This document shows positions 57,745 through 64,000 of a stretch of DNA of 64,000 bases, one piece after another. The stretch is from contig NZ_JASNWF010000022.1 of NCBI RefSeq assembly GCF_030283205.1, positions 62,001 to 126,000 of the forward strand. Direction: 5' to 3'. How positions within the stretch are numbered: position 1 is the stretch's first letter; every line of letters begins with the position of its first letter. The notes below the pieces were generated by a model. That model ran no database searches. It was not told the DNA's origin and saw only the letters and a list, made by a program, of their open reading frames with translations. A program made the position numbers and the translations under genes. Source of the stretch: Actinomadura opuntiae. Lineage in GTDB: Bacteria; Actinomycetota; Actinomycetes; Streptosporangiales; Streptosporangiaceae.

Positions 57745-59730
57745 TTGGCCAGGCGATCCCTGAGACGGACCCGGCGGACGGCGGCGCTCGCCGTGCTCAC
57801 CGGAACGGCCGTCGCCGTTGCCGGCGGCGCCGCGGGCGGCGGCGCGGCGGCCATGGCCCGGACCGTCCCCAAGATCGTGGTGAAGGACGGCGTCACGCAG
57901 CCGGTCTTCTCCTACAAGGACGCGATCCGCGAGCACGTGTACGTCCAGTCGAGCGTGGACAGCGACCGGGACGGCAAGCCCGACCGCGTCAATGTCGACA
58001 TCATCCGGCCCAAGGAGACCGGGCAGGGTCTCAAGGTGCCGGTCATCATGGACGAGAGCCCGTACTACGACAACCTCGGGCGCGGCAACGAGGGCGAGAA
58101 GAAGGCCTACGACGCCAACGGGAACCCGGTGAAGTTCCCGCTGTTCTACGACAACTACTTCGTCCCGCGCGGCTACGCGTTCCTCGCCGTGGACATGGAC
58201 GGCACGACACGCTCGGACGGCTGCCCCGTCAGCGGCGGCCCGTCCGACGTGCTCGGCGGCAAGGCCGTCGTCGACTGGCTCAACGGCCGCGCCAAGGCGT
58301 TCAAGCCGGACGGCACGCCGGTCAAGGCGACCTGGACCACCGGCCGCACCGGCATGATCGGCAAGTCCTACGACGGGACGCTGGCCAACGGCGTCGCCGC
58401 GACCGGCGTGCAGGGGCTCGACACGATCGTCCCGATCTCCGCGATCAGCAGCTGGTACGACTACAGCCGGATGAACGGCGTGAAGTACTGGACGGACGAG
58501 CAGCCGGGCCTGGCCGACGTGGTCGACACCGACCCGCCCGCCAAGTGCGCCGCCGTCAACGCCGACCTCGACAAGGGCGAGGACGACGCGACCGGGAACT
58601 ACAACGCCTACTGGAAGACGACGAACTACCTGCGCGGGTCCGTCACGCACGTCGGCGCCGTGCACGCGAGCATCTTCGCCGTCCACGGCGTCAACGACCT
58701 GAACGTCAAGGACAACCAGTTCGCGCAGTGGTGGCAGGCGCTCGCGCAGCGCGGCGTCACCCGCAAGGTGTGGCTGCACCAGCGCGGCCACGTCGACCCG
58801 TTCGACATCCGCCGCGACGACTGGGTGAACACGCTGCACAAGTGGTTCGACCACGAGCTGATGAAGGTCCCCAACGACGTGCTGAAGCAGCCGCGCGCCG
58901 ACATCGAGGTCGGCCCGGACCAGTGGATCACGCAGCCGGACTGGCCGGCGAAGGGCGCGCGGACGACGATCCTGCGTCCCCGCGCGGACGGCTCGCTCGG
59001 CGACCAGCGCGCGCCGAAGGGCACGACGGCCACGTTCACCGACGCCGCCGGCCCGCAGAACGCCGGCTACACCGAGGGCGACATGGTGTCCGACCCGACG
59101 ACCGCGAAGCCGTTCCGGCTCGCCTACGTGTCGGGCCCGCTCCAGCAGACCGGGCGGCTGTCCGGAACGCCGGACGTGCGGCTGTCGGTCAAGCTGGACA
59201 GGCCGACCGCGAACCTGACCGCGCTGCTGGTCGACTACGGCACCGACACCCGCGTCGACTACCTCGGCGCCGGATCGGGGATCAGGACGCTGACCACCGA
59301 GGACTGCCACGGTGAGAGCACCCCGGCCGACGACGCCTGCTACAAGCAGACGCAGGTCTCCACGATCACCTCGGACGTGAACGTCGTCGGGCGCGGCTGG
59401 CTGGACGTGCAGAACGCCGCGTCGCTGAGCGACCCGAAGCCGGCCGAGCCCGGCAGGTACTACGGCGTCCGCTGGCAGACGCTCAGCCAGGAGTACCTGC
59501 TGAAGAAGGGGCACCGCCTCGCGCTGGTCCTGGCCGGAACCGACGCCGACAACAACACCGAGACGCCGACCGGCGCCGCGGTCACCGTCGACCTGTCGGC
59601 GAGCTCGATCCGCTTCCCGGTCGTCGCCGGGCAGGACGGGATGAGCGCCCTGAACGTCCCCGAGCCGAAGGCCGCGTGGCACGGCCCGTCGGGCGTGACC
59701 CTGCCGCGCCAGGAGCGCAGGCTGTACTGA
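57745..59730 (+). CDS. Secreted S15-type Xaa-Pro dipeptidyl-peptidase-like hydrolase
   Basis: The 661-residue protein starts at TTG 57745, with GGAGG six bases upstream, and carries a long basic signal peptide (RRSLRRTRRTAALAVLTGTAVAVAGG). The S15 alpha/beta hydrolase core has the nucleophile Ser in GMIGKSYDGTL, Asp in HGVNDLNVKD and His in HQRGHVDPF. A C-terminal beta-sandwich domain (RLSVKLDRPTANLTALLVDYG) completes the architecture. It would remove dipeptides or cleave esters outside the cell. The 171-base region before it contains the leuA terminator and a TAGAGAT stretch that may be a -10. A 15-bp terminator follows. Confidence 0.9.
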   Translation: MARRSLRRTRRTAALAVLTGTAVAVAGGAAGGGAAAMARTVPKIVVKDGVTQPVFSYKDAIREHVYVQSSVDSDRDGKPDRVNVDIIRPKETGQGLKVPVIMDESPYYDNLGRGNEGEKKAYDANGNPVKFPLFYDNYFVPRGYAFLAVDMDGTTRSDGCPVSGGPSDVLGGKAVVDWLNGRAKAFKPDGTPVKATWTTGRTGMIGKSYDGTLANGVAATGVQGLDTIVPISAISSWYDYSRMNGVKYWTDEQPGLADVVDTDPPAKCAAVNADLDKGEDDATGNYNAYWKTTNYLRGSVTHVGAVHASIFAVHGVNDLNVKDNQFAQWWQALAQRGVTRKVWLHQRGHVDPFDIRRDDWVNTLHKWFDHELMKVPNDVLKQPRADIEVGPDQWITQPDWPAKGARTTILRPRADGSLGDQRAPKGTTATFTDAAGPQNAGYTEGDMVSDPTTAKPFRLAYVSGPLQQTGRLSGTPDVRLSVKLDRPTANLTALLVDYGTDTRVDYLGAGSGIRTLTTEDCHGESTPADDACYKQTQVSTITSDVNVVGRGWLDVQNAASLSDPKPAEPGRYYGVRWQTLSQEYLLKKGHRLALVLAGTDADNNTETPTGAAVTVDLSASSIRFPVVAGQDGMSALNVPEPKAAWHGPSGVTLPRQERRLY

Positions 59731-59761
59731 CAAGCACTGACGCGCACTGACGCGCACGGCG

Positions 59762-59797
59762 GAGGCCGCCGCTCCCCGCGCCGGGAGCGGCGGCCTC
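59762..59797. terminator. Strong bidirectional terminator
   Basis: A perfect 15-bp stem (59762-59776 with 59783-59797) with a 6-base loop stands between the convergent S15-type and MBL-fold genes. Confidence 0.85.
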
Positions 59798-59827
59798 ACC
59801 GCGTCACGGTGCCGACGGGCGAGGCCG

Positions 59828-60613
59828 TCAGCGCAGGGTGATCTCCTCGCCGGGGTCGAGGAGGTGGAAGCCGCCGGAGAAGGACGTGAACGGCTCCTCC
59901 AGGGTGTCGCGGCCCTGCGAGAAGTGCGCCCAGCCCTCGAAGTGCAGCGGGACGACCTCGCGGGCGCGCAGGATCGCAGCGGCTTCGGCCGCCGCGGCGC
60001 TGCCGAGCGTCAGGTCGGCGTCCAGCAGCGGCGTCCGGGCGGCGCCGGCGAACAGCAGCGCGACGTCGAACGGCGCGAACCGGCCGGCGATCTCGCGGAC
60101 CACGTCCAGGGACGCGTTGTCGCCGCTCACGTAGGTGGTGGGCAGCCCGTCGCCGGTCAGGACGAAGCCGGTGACGGGGCCGGTCAGGTGCTCGGTGCCG
60201 TCCGGTCCGTGCTGCGCGGGCACGCCGGTGACCCGCAGGGCGCCGCCGCCGGGGCGGGGCAGCTCGGTGTGCTCCCAGGCCGGCAGCGCCCGGACGTTCC
60301 CGCCGAGCCGCTCGGCGGCGATCCCGGTCGACAGGGTCAGCGGCGCCGCGCGCACGTAGGCGCGGCCGCCGTCGTCGAGGTTGTCGGGGTGCTGGTCGTG
60401 CGAGAGCAGGACGGCGTCGACCGGGCCGATCTCGTCCGGGCCGGCGACCGCGTCCATCGTCTTGGTCAGCGCCCGGTCGCCGACCGGGTGCTCGCCGGGC
60501 GCGTCGAACGTCGGGTCGACCAGCAGCCGCACACCGCCGATCTCCAGGAGCGCCGTCGGCCCGCCGAGGTAGCGGACGGTCAGCGGGGCATCGGCTGGGG
60601 ACTGGTCGGGCAT
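59828..60613 (-). CDS. MBL-fold metal-dependent hydrolase
   Basis: The 261-residue protein has a UlaG-like metallo-beta-lactamase fold: VRYLGGPTALLEIGGVRLLVDPTFD at the N-terminus, the metal site LLSHDQHPDNLDD (the His-x-His-x-Asp-His site appears as HDQHPDN, with Asn in the last place), ALPAWEHTEL and VPLHFEGWAHF near the end. It may hydrolyse a lactone or phosphoester. The loss of the last His in the metal motif is notable and weakens a two-metal assignment. ATG 60613 has GGAAGGCGG upstream. Confidence 0.88.
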   Translation of the reverse strand: MPDQSPADAPLTVRYLGGPTALLEIGGVRLLVDPTFDAPGEHPVGDRALTKTMDAVAGPDEIGPVDAVLLSHDQHPDNLDDGGRAYVRAAPLTLSTGIAAERLGGNVRALPAWEHTELPRPGGGALRVTGVPAQHGPDGTEHLTGPVTGFVLTGDGLPTTYVSGDNASLDVVREIAGRFAPFDVALLFAGAARTPLLDADLTLGSAAAAEAAAILRAREVVPLHFEGWAHFSQGRDTLEEPFTSFSGGFHLLDPGEEITLR

Positions 60614-60683
60614 GGGGGCCGCCTTCCGGTCGTCGCGCACGTGTCGGTCACGCAAGTCCACGGCGGGGCCGGAAATTCCCGGG

Positions 60684-61769
60684 TCAGGAGGGCTTGCCGG
60701 TGTCCTTGCTGGGCTGCACCCGCTTGGGCTCGCCCGGCATCTTAGGGTAGTTGGGCGGGTACGGCATGTCACCGAGTCCGTGCTCGCGCTCGTCGCGGTC
60801 GGCCAGCTCCAGCAGCGCGTCCAGGGTGAACGCCTCGTCGTCGATCGCGGCGTGCAGATCGCCGACCTTGGCGAACCGCTCGGGCATGGTGGCGATCGTG
60901 AAGTCGTGCGGGTCGACGTCGGCCAGCTCGTCCCAGGTCACCGGTGCCGAGACGGGCGCGTGCGGCGCGGGCCGGACGCTGTAGGCCGACGCGATCGTCC
61001 GGTCGCGCGCGTTCTGGTTGAAGTCGATGAAGATCTGCTCGCCCCGCTCCTCCTTCCACCACCGCGTCGTGACCTCGTCGGGGACGCGGCGCTCCACCTC
61101 GCGGCCGAAGGCCAGCGCGGCCCGGCGGACCTCGGTGAAGCTCCAGCGCGGCTCGATGCGCACGTAGATGTGCACCCCGCCCTTGCCGGAGGTCTTGACG
61201 AACCCCGTCATCCCGAGCTCGGACAGCAGCTCGCGGGCCGGGCCGAGCGCGACCCGGACGGCGTCGGAGAAGTCGGTCCCCGGCTGCGGGTCGAGGTCGA
61301 TGCGCAGCTCGTCGGGGTGGTCGACGTCGCCGTCGCGGACCGGCCACGGGTGGAACGTCAGCGTGCCGAGGTTGGCGGCCCAGGCGATCACGGCGACCTC
61401 GGTGGGCCGGACCTCGTCGGCGAACCGGCCGCTCGGGAACGCGATCCGGGACGTCCGCACCCAGTCGGGCGCGCCCTTGGGGACGCGCTTCTGGTAGAAC
61501 GCGTCGGACCTGCCGGCGCCGAAGCCGGCCTGGCCGCGCGCGTAGTCCTCGCGGGTGGCCATCCTGGCGCCCTCGAAGACCCCGGCCGGCCAGCGTTCCA
61601 GCGTGGTGGGCCGGTCGCGGGTGGCCCGCAGGATGCCCTCCCCCACGGCGATGTAGTACTCCACGAGCTGCCGCTTGGTGTAGCCGTGCTCGGGGAAGTA
61701 GACCTTGTCGGGATTGGTCACCTTGACGAGCCGATCCCCTACCGGGATCTCGATGAAGGGCGAGGCCAT
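60684..61769 (-). CDS. LigD-type polymerase (primase-polymerase), stand-alone
   Basis: The 361-residue protein is a primase-polymerase of the LigD PolDom family without a ligase or nuclease domain. Family motifs include VTNPDKVYFPEHGYTKRQLVEYY near the N-terminus, RIDLDPQPGTDFSDAVRVA with the catalytic acidic pair, KTSGKGGVHIYVRIE, and IFIDFNQNARDRTIASAYSVRP. It fills gaps with ribonucleotides during end joining or short-patch repair, often with LigC. TAACGT ends six bases before ATG 61769, so the mRNA is probably leaderless. It is divergent from msrB by 64 bases. Confidence 0.92.
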   Translation of the reverse strand: MASPFIEIPVGDRLVKVTNPDKVYFPEHGYTKRQLVEYYIAVGEGILRATRDRPTTLERWPAGVFEGARMATREDYARGQAGFGAGRSDAFYQKRVPKGAPDWVRTSRIAFPSGRFADEVRPTEVAVIAWAANLGTLTFHPWPVRDGDVDHPDELRIDLDPQPGTDFSDAVRVALGPARELLSELGMTGFVKTSGKGGVHIYVRIEPRWSFTEVRRAALAFGREVERRVPDEVTTRWWKEERGEQIFIDFNQNARDRTIASAYSVRPAPHAPVSAPVTWDELADVDPHDFTIATMPERFAKVGDLHAAIDDEAFTLDALLELADRDEREHGLGDMPYPPNYPKMPGEPKRVQPSKDTGKPS

Positions 61770-61833
61770 GACTGCACGTTAACCCAGGGATGCGACAGTC
61801 TCCGGACGCGGCCCGGCCGGGTACGGTCGAAGC

Positions 61834-62235
61834 ATGGAGAAGATCCGCAAGAGCGAGGAAGAGTGGCGGGCGCAGCTCAGCCCTGAGGAGTTCCACGTGC
61901 TTCGCGAGGCGGGCACCGAGAAGCCCTTCACCGGCGAGTACACCGACACCAAGACGGTCGGGGTGTACCGGTGCCGCGCCTGCGGGACGGAGCTGTTCCG
62001 GTCGGAGACCAAGTTCGAGAGCCACTGCGGCTGGCCGTCGTTCTACGCGCCGTCCGAATCCGACGCGGTCACCCTGATCGAGGACCGCTCGCTGGGGATG
62101 GTCCGCACGGAGGTGCGGTGCGCGACCTGCGACTCCCACCTCGGCCACGTCTTCCACGGGGAGGGCTACGCCACCCCGACCGACGACCGGTACTGCATCA
62201 ACTCGGTCTCGCTCACCCTCGAACCCGCCGAATGA
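61834..62235 (+). CDS. msrB: Peptide-methionine (R)-S-oxide reductase
   Basis: The 133-residue enzyme reduces the R form of methionine sulfoxide in proteins. The two zinc-binding pairs are visible (CRACG and CATCDSHLGH), and the catalytic Cys lies in RYCINSVSL. The HCGWPSFYAP segment is typical of MsrB. TACGGT ends six bases before ATG 61834, a leaderless arrangement. It shares a 64-base divergent promoter region with the LigD-type polymerase gene, which links oxidative damage repair of protein and DNA in position if not in regulation. Confidence 0.97.
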   Translation: MEKIRKSEEEWRAQLSPEEFHVLREAGTEKPFTGEYTDTKTVGVYRCRACGTELFRSETKFESHCGWPSFYAPSESDAVTLIEDRSLGMVRTEVRCATCDSHLGHVFHGEGYATPTDDRYCINSVSLTLEPAE

Positions 62236-62296
62236 CCGCAACCGCGGGCATGCGCCGCGCGTCCCATGGACGACGACGCGCCCGCGGGAGGCCAAC

Positions 62297-62860
62297 ATGG
62301 GCGAGCACGGCCCCTACGAGATCGCGTTCCTGACCGGCGGCGCCGTCCGGGTCGCGCAGACCGCCCTTCTCGCGCTCCAGGAACGGGGCCGCGTACGCGT
62401 ATCGCGGGGCACGCACCGCGTGGAGGCCGTGCTGAGGGACGCGGACGACCCCGTCCAAGCCGCACTGCTCGACCGGATCCCCGGCACCGGAGTCGTGCTG
62501 GGGGTGTTGCTGCGGTCCGCGGCCGAGTCGGACGAGGTGGCCGCCGTCGCCGCAGGGCTCGGGAGCGCGGGCCTGGTGCGGGCCGGATTCCGCGGACGCC
62601 TCCGCCTCACCCGTGCGGGCAGGGCGGCCCGCGACCGGGCCGTGCGGGACGCCCCGGCGAGCGGTGCCGGGCGGCTCGCCGCGCTGGGCCCGGACGGCGT
62701 CGAGGACGCCCGGATGCGCGACATCCTGCGGACCGACGACCCGAAGCCGGTGAAGCTGCCTCGCGACTGGGCGACGAAGGGCGTCAACCGCAACACCGAG
62801 AGAAGCGAGCTGCGCGACACCCAGTACGGCGACTTCGGAGGCTCCGGGGGCTCCCTCTAG
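62297..62860 (+). CDS. TIGR04222-like protein
   Basis: The 187-residue protein begins GPYEIAFLTGGAVRVAQTALLALQERGRVRVS, the conserved start of the TIGR04222 group, and continues with DPVQAALLDRI and a winged-helix-like repeat of the same motif (GLVRAGFRGRLRLTRAGRAARD). Full-length members often end in membrane helices and a Gly-rich tail; this one lacks the helices and has only a short GGSGGSL tail. Function unknown. GGGAGG precedes the ATG. The stop shares CTAG with the convergent gene. Confidence 0.75.
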   Translation: MGEHGPYEIAFLTGGAVRVAQTALLALQERGRVRVSRGTHRVEAVLRDADDPVQAALLDRIPGTGVVLGVLLRSAAESDEVAAVAAGLGSAGLVRAGFRGRLRLTRAGRAARDRAVRDAPASGAGRLAALGPDGVEDARMRDILRTDDPKPVKLPRDWATKGVNRNTERSELRDTQYGDFGGSGGSL

Positions 62861-63447
62861 GGGGTGTCGGGGACCTCGCAGTCATCGTCGTCGCTCTGCT
62901 TGTTGGCGAGGACGACGCTGCCGTTGTCGCTGCTCTTGCCGTGCACGAAGACGCGCGGCTCGTCGTCGCCGCCGTCCTTGAGGTAGCTCGTCGTCCACTC
63001 GCACAGCGAGATCGCGGGCTTGGAGTTCTCGTCGTCCTCGCCGAGGTCGGTGTAGACGCGGACGAACGAGCCGCTGCGCCGGACGTCGGTGACGTGCTTG
63101 ACGATCTCGCCGCCGGGGTCCTTGGAGCGCAGGTACGGCAGGGCCTCGGCGGAGAGCTCGTCGGGGTCGTCGGCCGCGGCGAGCGTCGCGCCGGCGGGCG
63201 AGGGCGCCGGGCGGGAGGTGTGCGCTGCGGCGGCCGCCCGGGGCGCGGTCGCCGGACCGCCGCCGGTCAGCGCGAGCGCGGCGAGCGAGGCCGCGACCGC
63301 CGCCCCGGCGGTGCCCGCACCGGCCGCGACCAGCCGGCGCCGCCCGTGCCGGCCGGCCGCCGCGAGCAACCGGTTCCAGCGGGCGGACAGCTCGGACGGC
63401 GGCTTGGCGTGCCGCCCGCGGGAGGCACCGGCGGGAGTCTCGTTCAC
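62857..63447 (-). CDS. Single-pass membrane-anchored protein, unknown
   Basis: The 196-residue protein starts at GTG 63447, seven bases after a -10-like TAAAGT, so it may be leaderless. A cytoplasmic N-terminus rich in Arg is followed by one helix (VAAGAGTAGAAVAASLAALALTGG), an Ala/Pro-rich linker and an extracytoplasmic domain (LPYLRSKDPGGEIVKHVTDVRRSGSFVRVYTDLGEDDENSKPAISLCEWTTSYL) that ends in an acidic DDDDCEV. Two Cys residues could pair. I do not recognise the family. It is convergent with the TIGR04222-like gene, with overlapping stops. Confidence 0.7.
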   Translation of the reverse strand: MNETPAGASRGRHAKPPSELSARWNRLLAAAGRHGRRRLVAAGAGTAGAAVAASLAALALTGGGPATAPRAAAAAHTSRPAPSPAGATLAAADDPDELSAEALPYLRSKDPGGEIVKHVTDVRRSGSFVRVYTDLGEDDENSKPAISLCEWTTSYLKDGGDDEPRVFVHGKSSDNGSVVLANKQSDDDDCEVPDTP

Positions 63448-63535
63448 GGGCGGCACTTTACTGCCGTTGCGTCCGGATTCTGGGCGGATCCGAGGGATCT
63501 GTGCGTTCCCGTCGGGCAAGATCCCGGATTCTCCG

Positions 63536-64000
63536 TTACGGAAGGTGGGCGATGAGCTCGGTGAGCGGCTTGCGCCGGCCGGTGTAGAACGGGATCTCCT
63601 CCCGGGTGTGCAGCCGGGCGCGCGCGCCGCGCAGGTGCCGCATCAGGTCGACGATGCGGTGCAGCTCGTCGGCCTCGAACGCGAGCATCCACTCGTAGTC
63701 GCCGAGCGCGAACGCCGACACCGTGTTCGCGCGGACGTCGGGGTAGTCGCGCGCCATCTTGCCGTGCTCGGCGAGCATGGCGCGGCGCTCCTCATCCGGC
63801 AGCAGGTACCACTCGTACGACCGGACGAACGGGTACACGCACACGTAGCCGCGCGGCTCCTCCTCGGCGAGGAACGCCGGGATGTGGCTCTTGTTGAACT
63901 CGGCGGGGCGGTGCAGCGCCATCTGCGACCACACGGGCTCGCTCGCGCGGCCGACGGCGGTGCGGCGGAACCGCGTGTAGACCTCCTGGAGGTCGTCGGA
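63536..64000 (-). CDS. chdC: Coproheme decarboxylase (HemQ/ChdC), 5' end outside window
   Basis: The C-terminal 154 codons are present and the frame continues past the right edge. The sequence is the chlorite-dismutase fold as used in actinobacterial haem synthesis: YTRFRRTAVGRASEP, FNKSHIPAFLAEEEPRGYVCVYPFVRSYEWYLLPDEERRAMLAEHGKMARDY, FALGDYEWMLAFEADELHRIVDLMRHLR and TREEIPFYTGRRK. The His in AEHGK is the proximal haem ligand position. It converts coproheme to haem b by two decarboxylations. Its stop is 88 bases from the start of the membrane-anchored protein gene on the same strand. Confidence 0.96.
   Translation of the reverse strand, partial: SDDLQEVYTRFRRTAVGRASEPVWSQMALHRPAEFNKSHIPAFLAEEEPRGYVCVYPFVRSYEWYLLPDEERRAMLAEHGKMARDYPDVRANTVSAFALGDYEWMLAFEADELHRIVDLMRHLRGARARLHTREEIPFYTGRRKPLTELIAHLP

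Noticed and set aside
55675..59799. A minus-strand open frame of 1374 codons opposite leuA and the S15-type gene
   Set aside because: It is composed of Arg, Gly and Val repeats without domains and lies wholly antisense to two well-supported genes; long false frames are expected at this GC content.

Overview
The window is very GC-rich, single-chromosome actinobacterial DNA. Several genes point to a filamentous actinomycete, probably in or near Thermomonosporaceae/Streptosporangiales (for example Actinomadura); this is an inference from gene content, not from a phylogeny. The pointers are Lsr2, an actinobacterial-type coproheme decarboxylase, a LigC-like ligase and a LigD-type polymerase, a HelD-like helicase, an ECF sigma factor paired with a CU044_5270-like membrane protein, and many starts that look leaderless. 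I saw no rRNA, tRNA, CRISPR array, complete insertion sequence or prophage.

Region by region. 1-4 kb: the tail of a MarR regulator, two small membrane proteins (one rhomboid-like) and a two-component system. 4-8.4 kb: two regulator/target pairs. A TetR gene is divergent from an MFS exporter plus a SnoaL-like gene, and a second TetR gene is divergent from an epoxide hydrolase; both share palindromic operators with their targets. 8.4-10.9 kb: a scar region holding two remnants of an AidB-like acyl-CoA dehydrogenase, a broken TetR regulator and a secreted propeller-like gene flanked by a 15-bp direct repeat. 10.9-18.7 kb: a phosphotransferase/enoyl-CoA hydratase operon, a RibD-like reductase, a large LuxR-type ATPase regulator, a nitrilase-like amidohydrolase, a tautomerase and a LysR regulator.

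18.7-34.5 kb is the most coherent block: a carbohydrate locus that fits oxidative breakdown of pectin or other uronate polymers. On the minus strand one operon encodes a uronate dehydrogenase-like NAD enzyme, an enolase-superfamily dehydratase, a Gfo/Idh/MocA-PmoA fusion, and an SGNH esterase joined in frame to a 2-oxoglutarate-semialdehyde dehydrogenase. Divergently lie a LacI regulator, an aldose epimerase, an ABC sugar importer without its ATPase, a second oxidoreductase, an alpha/beta hydrolase and a secreted family-9-like pectate lyase with a carbohydrate-binding module. Two classes of LacI-type operator sit on these promoters, suggesting dual control.

34.5-48 kb: a DeoR regulator divergent from an MFS protein, a scramblase-like protein with an 18-bp tandem repeat, the ECF sigma pair, an ArsB/NhaD-like ion transporter preceded by a strong leader hairpin, a CBS protein, Lsr2, a secreted CocE/S15 hydrolase, small enzymes and the glycogen debranching enzyme GlgX. 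48-64 kb: two convergent RibD-like reductases, a LigC-like ligase, PhoD, HelD, a FadR-type regulator, leuA with a Leu-codon leader peptide and attenuator-like hairpins, a second secreted S15-type hydrolase, an MBL hydrolase, a LigD-type polymerase divergent from msrB, and the 3' part of chdC (hemQ) running off the end.

The best candidates for follow-up are the uronate locus with its fused genes and two operator families, the three operators at exact 27-bp spacing, the leader hairpin abutting the ribosome-binding site of the ion transporter, and the degraded aidB region. None can be called a new system from sequence alone.
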